A stretch of DNA of 22,097 nucleotides. It comes from an uncultured Duncaniella sp. GTDB lineage: Bacteria; Bacteroidota; Bacteroidia; Bacteroidales; Muribaculaceae. Shown piece after piece: positions 1-8,274 of the stretch. The notes beneath the pieces are model-generated. The model searched no databases, had not been told where the DNA came from, and saw nothing but the letters and a program-made list of their open reading frames with translations. The position numbers were made by a program, and so were the translations under genes. Where the stretch lies: contig CAJURI010000042.1 of the NCBI GenBank assembly GCA_910588795.1, forward strand, positions 1 to 22,097, read 5' to 3'. The first letter of the stretch is position 1. Every line of letters starts with the position of its first letter.

Positions 1-51
1 TTTTTGCCGTTTCAAAAAAACTATTCTTGCCATTTCAAAAAAACCGCGACA
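1..51. mobile_element. Putative end of an inserted element (IS21-like?)
   Basis: Read on the minus strand from 51 to 1, this piece starts with TGT and carries two 18-bp repeats spaced 23 bp apart. A TG start and multiple short repeats inside the tip are what IS21-family ends show. The GH127 coding sequence stops matching its family exactly where this segment begins. No transposase is visible because the window ends here, so the family name is an inference; a simple repeat or an assembly edge remains possible. Confidence 0.4.
4..44. repeat. Two near-identical 18-bp direct repeats, 23-bp period
   Basis: Positions 4-21 (TTGCCGTTTCAAAAAAAC) and 27-44 (TTGCCATTTCAAAAAAAC) match at 17 of 18 bases, with a 23-bp period. 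They lie directly beyond the point where GH127 homology ends. On the minus strand the segment from 51 downward begins TGTCGCGG and then shows the two repeats. Confidence 0.9.
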
Positions 52-564
52 CATATGTCCGAGATTGTAGAACTCATGGCTGAGTTCTTCTACCCTATCC
101 CATCTTCCGGGGCCCATCCAGTTGTGAGGATGCTTAGGATTCATTGTATATGATGTGTTGAGGTAACCGTCAGGCTCCTGAGCCTTTGCCACTATAGCGA
201 GCACACTGTCGATATATGCCACCATCCTTTCGTCAGGATAAGTCTGCAGCATGTAGCTTGCCCCTTCTATAGTTTTGTATACATCCGTGTCGTCAAAAGG
301 AAAGCCCTCGACTTTGTAGGATTCGCTCGGACTGGCAGCCCTGATAAAGTTTTCATATCTGCCGCTCTCCTCACATTTTCTGAATGCAAGAGGGATCGTG
401 GTGGTACGTGCCGACTCAAGCCTATGGCTCCAGAACGTGTCATTAACCTTAACTGACGTGAAGGGGACCGGGCTGATCGGATAGCCGTGGTCAGAAATCC
501 CCCCACTTACTACTGACTGGGCAGATACCATCATGGCAGCTGCCATTAAAAGAGTTCTATTCAT
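52..564 (-). pseudogene. GH127 beta-L-arabinofuranosidase-like protein, 5' part only, interrupted
   Basis: The ATG at 564-562 opens a frame starting MNRTLLMAAAMMVSAQS, a plausible signal peptide, followed by GH127 (formerly DUF1680) N-terminal features: FTSVKVNDTFWSHRLESAR, then FPFDDTDVYKTIEGASYML, a QEPDGYLNT segment, and EELSHEFYNLGHM. In this family the last motif normally continues with a conserved helix of the YEAAVAHY kind. Here homology stops after GHM at position 52 and the frame reads an A/T-rich repeat (CRGFFEMARIVFLKRQ) to the window edge. About 171 residues of a protein usually well over 600 long remain, so the catalytic region is absent. The family removes beta-linked L-arabinofuranose from plant glycans, which fits its place as the last gene of the arabinose operon, 91 bp after the kinase. 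I infer disruption by an inserted element. A contig edge or misassembly is the alternative. Family assignment is fairly secure; the interruption is inferred from lost homology. Confidence 0.7.
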
Positions 565-655
565 AGGCCTATATAAAATGACCATAATCACATAGCTGTA
601 AATGCATGCATAACAGATCTATGGGACTATGGTCAATTAATTTATCAGTGATTGA

Positions 656-2245
656 TTACTTTGCTTCCACAGCAGCCTTTTCTATGGAAAGACCGCGCTT
701 GTATGTTTCGATGTATCTGTTGAAGCCTTCGACATCCTCACGTGACGGAGCAATCTCGGTCCCGGCATTGCCAAGGAACACGCAATCGTTAAGCCACTCC
801 GGTAGCGACTGTCCCTTACGGTTGTTCACCACAAAAGCTGCAAGCAGAGCAATGCCCCAGGCACCGCCCTCTCCGGCAGTCTCCATGACAGAGATAGGCG
901 AATTGAGCGCGGCGGCAAGGACACGCTGACCTACCCCCGGGGTCTTGAATAGACCTCCGTGACCGGTGATACGGTCCACCTGCACATGCTCCTCATTGAA
1001 GAGTATGTCATTGCCTATCTTGAGCACGGCAACCGATGCATAAAGGTTTGCCCTCATGAAATTTGCAAGAGAGAACTTATCGGTGGCCGAGCGGACAAAC
1101 AGAGGACGCCCCTCGGTAAGCCCTGTGACAGGTTCCCCTGAGAAGTAATTGTAGGACATCAGACCTCCGCAATCCGGATCACCAGTGAGCGCATTGTTGT
1201 AGAGCTTTCCAAACACCACGTTCATATCCACAGGGACACCAAGCAGCTGCTGGTACTCTTTGAACAGATTGACCCATGCGTTGAGGTCGGATGTGCAATT
1301 GTTGCAATGCACCATGGCTACGGGATATCCGTCAGGAGTAGTCACCATGTCGATCACCTCATACGGCTTCGAGAGTTCTTTCTCAAGCACTATCATCGAG
1401 AACGACGATGTGCCGGCCGAGACGTTGCCTGTGCGCTTCAGCACGGCATTGGTGGCAACCATACCAGTCCCGGCATCCCCTTCGGGAGGACAGAAAGGTA
1501 TTCCGGCCTTAAGGTGGCCCGACACATCGAGACGGCGTGCGCCCTCCTCCGTAAGATAACCGGCATCGGCACCGGCCACAAGTACTTTCGGAAGTATGTC
1601 CTCAAGTTTCCATGGGAAAGCCTCGGGAGCCACCAGGGCATCAAACTTTTTCACCATCTCAGCAGAGAAGTCCATGGTCTCGGAGTCAATGGGAAGCATG
1701 CCCGAAGCGTCACCTATTCCAAGCACTTTCTCACCTGTCAGCTGCCAATGTATGTATCCGGCAAGGGTTGTGAGATATTTTATATCCTTCACATGAGGCT
1801 CCTTGTCGAGAATGGCCTGATAGAGATGGGAAATGCTCCAACGCAGAGGTATATTAAACACAAACAGCCTGGACAATTCCTCAGCGGCACGGCCGGTATT
1901 GGTGTTGCGCCATGTGCGGAAAGGCACAAGTATCTCAGCCCGGTCATCAAAAGGCATGTAGCCATGCATCATCGCGCTTATGCCAACAGCGGCAAGCGAC
2001 TCGATCTCCACATCGTACTCTGCACGGACATTCTCACGCAGATGCGCATAACAATCCTGCAGACCATACCATATAGCCTCAGTACTATAGGTCCACAGAC
2101 CTCCTACAAGCTGGTTTTCCCAGTCATGCACGCCCTGGGCTATGGGACGGTTATCCTCGTCGACAAGCACAGCCTTGATACGGGTCGACCCGAATTCAAT
2201 GCCCAATATGGCTTTGCCGTGCTCGATTGTGGCCTTGGCATCCAT
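656..2245 (-). CDS. araB: FGGY-family carbohydrate kinase, probable L-ribulokinase
   Basis: This 529-residue FGGY kinase would phosphorylate L-ribulose to L-ribulose-5-phosphate with ATP in the cytoplasm, the second intracellular step of arabinose breakdown. The N-terminal phosphate-binding motif is LGIEFGSTRIKAVLVDED (about 14-31). The likely catalytic base is Asp257 in PPEGDAGTGMVA. The second phosphate motif is GNVSAGTSSFSM (273-284), and the adenosine-site glycines lie in ETAGEGGAWGIALLAAF (455-471). Its start overlaps the araA stop by one base (TGATG), which suggests coupled translation. Sequence alone does not separate ribulokinase from xylulokinase within FGGY; the position between araA and a GH127 gene decides the call. 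The protein resembles the Bacteroides type of arabinose-operon kinase (sometimes called araK) more than the Escherichia coli AraB, so the symbol is functional rather than orthologous. Confidence 0.85.
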   Translation of the reverse strand: MDAKATIEHGKAILGIEFGSTRIKAVLVDEDNRPIAQGVHDWENQLVGGLWTYSTEAIWYGLQDCYAHLRENVRAEYDVEIESLAAVGISAMMHGYMPFDDRAEILVPFRTWRNTNTGRAAEELSRLFVFNIPLRWSISHLYQAILDKEPHVKDIKYLTTLAGYIHWQLTGEKVLGIGDASGMLPIDSETMDFSAEMVKKFDALVAPEAFPWKLEDILPKVLVAGADAGYLTEEGARRLDVSGHLKAGIPFCPPEGDAGTGMVATNAVLKRTGNVSAGTSSFSMIVLEKELSKPYEVIDMVTTPDGYPVAMVHCNNCTSDLNAWVNLFKEYQQLLGVPVDMNVVFGKLYNNALTGDPDCGGLMSYNYFSGEPVTGLTEGRPLFVRSATDKFSLANFMRANLYASVAVLKIGNDILFNEEHVQVDRITGHGGLFKTPGVGQRVLAAALNSPISVMETAGEGGAWGIALLAAFVVNNRKGQSLPEWLNDCVFLGNAGTEIAPSREDVEGFNRYIETYKRGLSIEKAAVEAK

Positions 2246-3780
2246 CAGAGATACAGTGATTTGTTGAGCATATAATAGACTTCGCCCATGCGTAAAGTCT
2301 GCTTGAAGCCTTCGATAGTGGTGTCCTTATCGATATGCACCATCTCTATACCTGCGATCTCGGCATAATCCTCCCAGTATTCAGGAGTTATGTCGTAAGA
2401 GAAGCATGAATGATGTGTGCCTCCCGCAAGAATCCATGCAGTGGCTCCTATCTCGAAACTCGGCATAGGTATCCAGAGAGCCGATGCCACAGGCAGCTTG
2501 GGAAGAGGCTTGGACTTGATGCACTCGACGTCGTTGACAATCAGGCGGAAACGGTTGCCCATATCAACGACTGTAGCTGTGACACCCTTCTCGGGCTTGG
2601 ATGTGAACACAAGGCGTGCTGTGAGGCTCTTGCGGTATCCGATCCCGAGGAAATGAACCTCAAGACGCGGCTTCTCCTCGGCGATGAGGGGGCATACCTC
2701 AAGCATATGGGCCTGAAGGATGGAACTCTTCTTGCCGTCAAAGTTGAGAGTATAGTCCTCAAGGAATGAACATCCGCCGGGCAGACCCTGGGTCATTACC
2801 CACAGAGTGCGGTAGAGAGCTGCAGACTTCCAGTCACCTTCCGCTCCGAATCCGTATCCCTCGGCCATGAGCCTCTGCGATGCAAGTCCGGGTATCTGGT
2901 CGAAACCGCGGCCGTTATTCTCAACATCCACGTCTCCGAGATCATCGAAGTTGGTAGTGAATCCCTTTGCGCCCTTAGCCTTTAGCACGGCACGGAGAGT
3001 AAGCTCAGCCTTGGCCGAGTTCCACACTTTCCTATACTCTACAGTGGCCTTGTCCTCGAGTTTCTTGTCATGAGCATAAAGCCTGAAATATTCAGCGACA
3101 AGAGCATCGACATCCTCGTCCTTCACAGCATCGAAATATGGCATCACCTCGCTGAAAGGCATATAGTCGACGTGATATCCCATACGTATCTCAGCCTCTA
3201 CCTTGTCACCGTCAGTCACAGCGACATTGTTCATCTGGTCACCAAACCTGATGATGAGCATATCCTGAGAGTCGGCCCATGCAGCGCACACACGCTGCCA
3301 TACGGCTATACGCTTCTGGGTTTCGGCATCCTTCCAGTAGCCGGTGACGACTTTGCGGCGCACACGCATGCGTGCACATATGTGACCGAACTCGCGGTCG
3401 CCGTGGGCACTCTGGTTCAGATTCATGAAATCCATATCCATGGTCTTCCAGGGTATCTCGGCGTTGTACTGGGTATGGAAATGGAGAAGAGGCTTTGAAA
3501 GCACCTTCAGGCCATGAATCCACATTTTGGCAGGAGAGAATGTATGCATCCAGGTGATGACGCCGATACAACGTGAATCGTTATTGGCTGCCTTCATGAT
3601 ATCCTCCACCTCATGAGATGAGTTGGCAGTGCCCTTGTAGACCACCTTTACAGGAAGATTGCCTGAATTATTCAGACCGTCCACCATTTCCTTTGAGTGA
3701 GAATCCACGGCGACAACAGCGTCACCGCCATAAAGAAGCTGGGCACCTGTGACCCACCATATTTCGTAATTTTCGTACAT
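2245..3780 (-). CDS. araA: L-arabinose isomerase
   Basis: This 511-residue enzyme converts L-arabinose to L-ribulose with a divalent metal, usually Mn2+. The start ENYEIWWVTGAQLLYG is the standard AraA N-terminus. The metal ligands line up with the family: Glu307 in AEGYGFGAEGDW, Glu341 in FLEDYT, His358 in QAHMLEVCP, and a histidine of GGTHHSCFSY (456-457). The length is normal and the frame intact. It follows araD by 63 bp and shares one base with the kinase start. The 63-bp gap (3781-3843) is A/T-rich and I see no promoter or hairpin in it. The assignment is secure. Confidence 0.97.
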   Translation of the reverse strand: MYENYEIWWVTGAQLLYGGDAVVAVDSHSKEMVDGLNNSGNLPVKVVYKGTANSSHEVEDIMKAANNDSRCIGVITWMHTFSPAKMWIHGLKVLSKPLLHFHTQYNAEIPWKTMDMDFMNLNQSAHGDREFGHICARMRVRRKVVTGYWKDAETQKRIAVWQRVCAAWADSQDMLIIRFGDQMNNVAVTDGDKVEAEIRMGYHVDYMPFSEVMPYFDAVKDEDVDALVAEYFRLYAHDKKLEDKATVEYRKVWNSAKAELTLRAVLKAKGAKGFTTNFDDLGDVDVENNGRGFDQIPGLASQRLMAEGYGFGAEGDWKSAALYRTLWVMTQGLPGGCSFLEDYTLNFDGKKSSILQAHMLEVCPLIAEEKPRLEVHFLGIGYRKSLTARLVFTSKPEKGVTATVVDMGNRFRLIVNDVECIKSKPLPKLPVASALWIPMPSFEIGATAWILAGGTHHSCFSYDITPEYWEDYAEIAGIEMVHIDKDTTIEGFKQTLRMGEVYYMLNKSLYL

Positions 3781-3843
3781 AGTTGTAAAAGTTATTCAGT
3801 AATAAAATCGTCAAAAAAACTATTATCGACAGCCTGCGTTGAA

Positions 3844-4530
3844 TCACTGTCCGTAGTATGCGCCGGGACCATGCTTGCGCAGATAGTGTTTCTCTATGAG
3901 CAGAGGGTTCATGGTGAGATGCGGATTCACCTGATAGGCAATAAACGCCATCTTGGCTACCTGTTCCATCACCACAGCGTTATGGACAGCATTGTGAGGA
4001 TCTTTTCCCCAGGCAAACGGACCATGATTCTTCACAAGCACGCCGGGCGTATGCATTGGATTCATGCCCTCGAAACGTCTTATTATAACGTTTCCGGTCT
4101 CGAGCTCATAGTCATTCTTCACCTCATCCTCTGTCATGTCAGGAGTGCACGGTATAGCCTTGTGGAAATAATCGGCATGTGTCGTGCCTATGTTGGGAAG
4201 ATCGATCCCGGCCTGTGACCATGCTGTGGCATAGGTGGAGTGAGTGTGAACCACACCGCCGATCTCCGGCCACGCGCGGTACAAAGCCAGATGGGTGGGC
4301 GTGTCCGACGAGGGCTTAAGTCTGCCCTCGACCTTCTCGCCGGTCTTTAGATCGACAACCACCATATCATCGGGTGTCATGACATCATAGTCAACACCGC
4401 TGGGCTTTATCACCATGAGGCCTTTCTCACGGTCAATGCCCGAGACATTGCCCCATGTGAAAATCACAAGCCCGTGTTTCACCAGATCGATATTGGCACG
4501 ATATACTTTCTCTTTAAGTTCTTCAAGCAT
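3844..4530 (-). CDS. araD: L-ribulose-5-phosphate 4-epimerase
   Basis: This 228-residue class II aldolase/epimerase converts L-ribulose-5-phosphate to D-xylulose-5-phosphate, feeding the pentose phosphate pathway. The E. coli active-site residues are conserved, several at the same numbers: Asp76 (KPSSDTPTHLAL), zinc ligands His95 and His97 (VVHTHSTY), and Asp120 (GTTHADYF). The third zinc histidine is His169 (LVKNHGPFAWG), and the C-terminal tyrosines are in GPGAYYGQ. Retention of the histidines, Asp76 and the 4-epimerase C-terminus favours AraD over fuculose aldolase. It starts 13 bp after the regulator gene ends, so the two are almost certainly cotranscribed. Confidence 0.96.
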   Translation of the reverse strand: MLEELKEKVYRANIDLVKHGLVIFTWGNVSGIDREKGLMVIKPSGVDYDVMTPDDMVVVDLKTGEKVEGRLKPSSDTPTHLALYRAWPEIGGVVHTHSTYATAWSQAGIDLPNIGTTHADYFHKAIPCTPDMTEDEVKNDYELETGNVIIRRFEGMNPMHTPGVLVKNHGPFAWGKDPHNAVHNAVVMEQVAKMAFIAYQVNPHLTMNPLLIEKHYLRKHGPGAYYGQ

Positions 4531-4543
4531 AATGATTATTTAA

Positions 4544-5215
4544 TCAGATTTTGAATTTTGATACAGCATTGAATTTTGCCAGGTCAAACCTATACAGCGA
4601 TGCGCCTCTCCGTGAGCCTGTCTTGTCTATAAGGTCGGTCTTTATGATACAATCGATCTCAGCCACTTTCTTGCGGAAATTACGTTTGTCGATCGATGTG
4701 CCCAATATGGTTTCATAAAGGGTCTGCAGCTGCGAAAGGGTGAAATATTCCGGCAACAGATTGAACCCGATAGGCTCAGAGGAGAACTTACGGCGCAAGA
4801 GCTGCAGGGTGCACTGCACCATGCGCGGATGGTCAAACCCGAGGGGCGGGATCTCATCGATAGGCACCCACACGGCATTGTGCTCCGCAAGCAGTCCGGC
4901 GTCAAACTCATCCGGCCCGAGCATGGCAAAATAAGCCAGTGATATCACACGCTCGCCCGGATCACGGTCGACGTCACCGAATGCATGGACCTGCTCCATA
5001 TACACATTCCCCAGTCCGGTGAGCTGATTGAGCACACGACGGGCAGCGTCATCGGCACTTTCATTCTCCTGAACGAATCCACCCATGACGGACCACTTGC
5101 CTTTCTCCGGCTCAAACCTGCGCTTGGTAAGGAGCAGACAAAGCTTACCGTCAACCAGTCCGAATATGATGCAGTCGACAGCCACAAAGAACCGTGGGTT
5201 TTCGCTGTAATACAT
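4544..5215 (-). CDS. araR: AraR-like transcriptional regulator with degenerate Nudix domain
   Basis: This 223-residue protein joins an N-terminal Nudix fold (about 5-140) to a C-terminal winged helix (about 150-223; FTLSQLQTLYETILG, then RNFRKKVAEI, with a wing RRGASLYRFDL). This is the architecture of Bacteroides AraR, an L-arabinose-responsive Nudix repressor, and of NrtR regulators. The Nudix box is broken: in GGFVQENESADDAARRVLNQ and the following LTGL (45-68) the glycines and first Glu remain. The REUXEE core reads RVLNQL, without the metal-binding glutamates. Hydrolysis is therefore unlikely, and the domain probably acts as the arabinose sensor. The gene lies inside the operon it would control, so it is probably autoregulated through the palindrome at 8236-8272. 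The upstream gap (5216-5264) holds a second, degenerate half-site. Confidence 0.88.
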   Translation of the reverse strand: MYYSENPRFFVAVDCIIFGLVDGKLCLLLTKRRFEPEKGKWSVMGGFVQENESADDAARRVLNQLTGLGNVYMEQVHAFGDVDRDPGERVISLAYFAMLGPDEFDAGLLAEHNAVWVPIDEIPPLGFDHPRMVQCTLQLLRRKFSSEPIGFNLLPEYFTLSQLQTLYETILGTSIDKRNFRKKVAEIDCIIKTDLIDKTGSRRGASLYRFDLAKFNAVSKFKI

Positions 5216-5228
5216 ATATCTAAAATCC

Positions 5229-5242
5229 AGTGTATATTTTAC
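5229..5242. promoter_or_regulatory. Possible degenerate AraR half-operator before araR
   Basis: AGTGTATATTTTAC lies in the 49-bp gap between the symporter and araR genes. It matches the operator core AGTGTAGCTTTTAC (8246-8259) at 12 of 14 bases, including half-site and spacing. The opposite half is not conserved beyond TAC, so any binding would be weak. This is an inference from similarity only. Confidence 0.3.
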
Positions 5243-5264
5243 TACCTATATGTCAGGCATTCTT

Positions 5265-6968
5265 TTACCAGAAATATATGTAGAATGCCACAGTGATACC
5301 GAGAATGATCACTGAATTTATGACATCCCATTTGTCCCAGCTTGCACGTGTTGCGGCACGCTGTTCGGGTGTTGATGTTCCGAACACCAGACCCTGGATC
5401 TTCTCCGGATCGGGAGCCTTGGTAAACAGAGACACGATCACACCCACTGCAAGACAGAACACGAGCATCCATCCGCAGAAGAACAGCCAGTTGCAATCGT
5501 AGAATACGCTCTGGAATATGTTTCCGTCACCACCGGGGAGGACGCCGGCATTGCTGTAATATACCTTGGCTGCAAGACGGGTGAGTCCAATGACAAGACC
5601 CGAAAGGAGAGCCCACATGCCGCCAAGAGCTGTGGCACGCTTCCACAATATGCCTATCAGGAATGCGGCTGCGATACCTGGAGCGAGCACTGACTGTACA
5701 TCCTGAAGATAGAGATACAGGACATCGCCTACCGAACGCATCACGGGGATCCAAAGAATGCCGAGGGCCACTATGACCACTGTAGCGATCTGGCCGATGC
5801 GCACAAGTTTCTTAGGATTGGTGTTCGGACGGTAACGCTGATAGAAGTCTATTGTGAAGAGTGCAGCCGAGGAGTTGAAGAGTGATGCAAGCGATGACAT
5901 AAGGGCAGCAAGTATACCGCAGACTATCAGGCCCTTCACACCGGCAGGGAGAAGCTTGGCCACAAGTGTCGGGAATGCGGCATCGGAATTTACATTACCG
6001 TTGGCAAGCATCGGTAGAAATCCTTCACCGCCGGCAGCTACGGAGTTCTGATGTATCGCAAAAGCGATCATTCCGGGAATGAGGAACAGGAATACAGGGA
6101 GAAGCTTGAGATATGCTCCGAAAATGGTACCGCGGCGCGCCTCTTTTTCGTCCTTGCCTGAAAGCACACGCTGTACGATGAACTGGTCGGTACACCAGTA
6201 CCAGAATCCTATCACTGCAGAACCGATAAGTGCACCAAGCCAAGGATACTGTACATCATTGTTGTCACGTATGAGATTGACCATAGTGTCGCCATACTCA
6301 TTGACCTTTACACTTGAACATATGCGCATCATCTCGTCCCAGCCTCCAAGTTCTTTAAGCCCAAGCACAAGGATGATAAGAGATCCGAGCAGAAGTATCG
6401 GTGTCTGAAGCACTGATGTGTAAAGCACCGACTTCATGCCACCAAATATGGTGTAGAGAGCTGTCAGAAGCACCAGGCCTATTGCAGCAATCCAGAAGAA
6501 ATCTATTCCCCAAAGTTCCTCTATACCGAACACCTGCTGGAATACAAGACCACCCGCATATACAGTCACAGCCACTTTGGTGAGCACATAGCTTATAAGT
6601 GATATGGTGGCGAGAATGGTGCGTGACTGAGGATTGAAACGACGTTCAAGGAACTCAGGCATAGTGTACACCATTGAGCGTGTGTAGAAAGGCACGAATA
6701 CCCATCCGAGAAGAAGGATCATCCATCCCTGTATCTCCCAATGGGCCATAGCCATTCCGGACGAAGCTCCGGAGCCGGCAAGGCCAATAAGATGTTCCGA
6801 ACCAATGTTGGAAGCAAAAATCGACGCACCTATGGCAATCCAAGTCGCGTCCTTGCCACCGAGGAAATAGTCGGCGGCGTTGTTCTGCTTCTGCTTCATC
6901 ACCCACACAATGATACCTATGAGGGCCAGGAAGAAGATAGCAATGACAATCCAGTCAAGTGAAGCCAT
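5265..6968 (-). CDS. araP: Sodium/sugar symporter (SSS family), probable L-arabinose importer
   Basis: This 567-residue, highly hydrophobic protein of the solute:sodium symporter family should span the inner membrane about 14 times (my estimate from hydrophobic stretches). The family hallmark on the first helix after the N-terminus is FASNIGSEHLIGLAGSG (51-67). His59 occupies the position of His83 in human SGLT1 and Gln69 in Vibrio SGLT, and Glu78 that of the sugar-contacting Glu88 of Vibrio SGLT. The LMSSLASLFNSSAALFTIDF stretch carries the serines expected at the Na2 site. It follows the epimerase gene by 43 bp and precedes araR by 49 bp. Placement in the araBAD operon is the reason to name L-arabinose as substrate; the sequence alone only says sodium-coupled sugar uptake. 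The symbol follows usage for Bacteroides arabinose loci and is tentative. Confidence 0.87.
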   Translation of the reverse strand: MASLDWIVIAIFFLALIGIIVWVMKQKQNNAADYFLGGKDATWIAIGASIFASNIGSEHLIGLAGSGASSGMAMAHWEIQGWMILLLGWVFVPFYTRSMVYTMPEFLERRFNPQSRTILATISLISYVLTKVAVTVYAGGLVFQQVFGIEELWGIDFFWIAAIGLVLLTALYTIFGGMKSVLYTSVLQTPILLLGSLIILVLGLKELGGWDEMMRICSSVKVNEYGDTMVNLIRDNNDVQYPWLGALIGSAVIGFWYWCTDQFIVQRVLSGKDEKEARRGTIFGAYLKLLPVFLFLIPGMIAFAIHQNSVAAGGEGFLPMLANGNVNSDAAFPTLVAKLLPAGVKGLIVCGILAALMSSLASLFNSSAALFTIDFYQRYRPNTNPKKLVRIGQIATVVIVALGILWIPVMRSVGDVLYLYLQDVQSVLAPGIAAAFLIGILWKRATALGGMWALLSGLVIGLTRLAAKVYYSNAGVLPGGDGNIFQSVFYDCNWLFFCGWMLVFCLAVGVIVSLFTKAPDPEKIQGLVFGTSTPEQRAATRASWDKWDVINSVIILGITVAFYIYFW

Positions 6969-7011
6969 TATTTATTAATGTGTATTAAGGTTAATATATA
7001 AAACAGTTGAA

Positions 7012-8163
7012 TTACAGTGCGAAGAATGAAAGCATAGTGTGGCTCTTGTAAGTATCGCCCGGACGGAGGAGCACCGAAGGCCACTCAGGTTTGTTGGGAG
7101 AGTCGGGATAATGCTGTGTCTCAAGGGCTATGCCTGTACGCTGATTGTAGACCTTGCCACCCTTGCCAGTCACAGTCCCGTCAAGGAAATTACCGGAATA
7201 GACCTGAATGCCGGGCTCGTCGGTATATACGCTCAGCCCTATGCCGCTCTCGGGTGAATACAGAGTGGCCGCGATCTTGTCCATGTCACCCTTTGAGTCA
7301 AGGACCCAGTTGTGATCATAGCCATTGCCGTTCTTAAGCTGGACAAATTCAAAATTGTCAATCTGCTCACCGACTGTACGCGGCACAGTGAAGTCCATGG
7401 GAGTGCCCTCCACAGGAAGAATCTCACCGGTGGTCATGTAAGTGGAATCGACAGGCGTGAAATTGGAAGCGTACACATAGAGTGTATGGTCAGTAATAGG
7501 CTTCATGGGATCGCCTGAGAGGTTGAAATATGAATGATTGGTCATATTGATCACAGTCGCCTTGTCCGTGGTCGCTGAGTAAGCTATGTCGAGTTTATTG
7601 CCGGGGAGTGCAGTATAGGTCACTGTGGCCTTGACGTTGCCCGGGAATCCATTGTCTCCGTCAGGAGAATCAATGGAGAGCACAAGAGTGGAATCATTGG
7701 GCTGGACGGCATCATACACCTTGTACTGCCATCCTGTGGGCCCTCCGTGAAGCGTGTGTCCGAAATTGTTCACCGGAAGCTGTATGGAATCACCGTCAAT
7801 GACAATGCGTCCATGGTCGATACGGTTGGCATAACGGCCGATAGAAGCACCGAAGTCGGTCTGATTGTTCTCAGGCAGATAAGCCTGTATGCTGTCAAAT
7901 CCAAGCACTACATCGCACATCTCGCCTTTGCGATCAGGAACCTGGAGGGCCACTATACGGCCTCCGTAGTTGGTGATAGCCACTTCCATACCGCTACTGC
8001 TCTTCACTGAATACAGAGCAGTGGGCTTCCCGTCGACTTCAGCCGCAAATTTCTCAGGGCTGAGTCCCGCAATCAGAGTTTCTGTTGCTTTCTGCTTTCC
8101 ATTACAGGATACCATCGCCATTGTCGCGATAGCAGCAATTGCCATAAGACTATGTTTCTTCAT
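7012..8163 (-). CDS. galM: Aldose 1-epimerase, predicted periplasmic lipoprotein
   Basis: I choose the ATG at 8163 (MKKHSLMAIAAIATMAMVSC), which gives a type II signal peptide with lipobox cysteine Cys20 and a 383-residue protein. The frame stays open back to 8277, but that extension crosses the operator and has no secretion signal in front. Mutarotase motifs: NYGGRIVALQVPDRKG (65-80), IGRYANRIDHGRI (108-120), catalytic His210 in NMTNHSYFNLSG, and catalytic Glu348 in GIALETQHYPDSP. No acidic surface-export signal follows the cysteine (NGKQK), so a periplasm-facing anchor is most likely. As first gene of the arabinose operon it would equilibrate the anomers of released sugar before uptake by the neighbouring symporter. 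Substrate specificity cannot be read from sequence; galM is the family name and Bacteroides arabinose loci use araM for this position. Confidence 0.88.
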   Translation of the reverse strand: MKKHSLMAIAAIATMAMVSCNGKQKATETLIAGLSPEKFAAEVDGKPTALYSVKSSSGMEVAITNYGGRIVALQVPDRKGEMCDVVLGFDSIQAYLPENNQTDFGASIGRYANRIDHGRIVIDGDSIQLPVNNFGHTLHGGPTGWQYKVYDAVQPNDSTLVLSIDSPDGDNGFPGNVKATVTYTALPGNKLDIAYSATTDKATVINMTNHSYFNLSGDPMKPITDHTLYVYASNFTPVDSTYMTTGEILPVEGTPMDFTVPRTVGEQIDNFEFVQLKNGNGYDHNWVLDSKGDMDKIAATLYSPESGIGLSVYTDEPGIQVYSGNFLDGTVTGKGGKVYNQRTGIALETQHYPDSPNKPEWPSVLLRPGDTYKSHTMLSFFAL

Positions 8164-8235
8164 GGTCAAGTTGTCTGTTATTTTAATATATAATGTGATT
8201 AGATTCTGATCTTTATAATGGCTTATTATCGAGAA

Positions 8236-8272
8236 GCGTTCAATAAGTGTAGCTTTTACACTTATTGAACGC
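8236..8272. promoter_or_regulatory. Perfect 16-bp inverted repeat, probable AraR operator
   Basis: Left arm GCGTTCAATAAGTGTA (8236-8251), spacer GCTTT, right arm TACACTTATTGAACGC (8257-8272), with no mismatch. It lies immediately downstream of the -7 box of the arabinose operon promoter and so covers the expected start point, the position of a blocking repressor. The regulator gene araR is in the same operon. A 5' UTR hairpin is a second possible role, because the transcript would contain both arms or most of them. Confidence 0.75.
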
Positions 8273-8274
8273 AC

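Noticed and set aside
579..635. 8-bp inverted repeat TGACCATA/TATGGTCA between GH127 and the kinase
   Set aside because: The loop is over 40 nt and no T-run or promoter box accompanies it; too weak to call a terminator or operator.
1307..2275. 322-codon open frame antisense to the kinase gene
   Set aside because: It is rich in His, Cys and Tyr, has no family resemblance, and lies opposite a well-supported kinase; it is a mirror of the coding bias.
6307..6319. TTTACACTTGAAC, similar to one operator arm, inside the symporter gene
   Set aside because: Single half within coding sequence, missing the ATT step of the arm, with no partner half; chance is likely.
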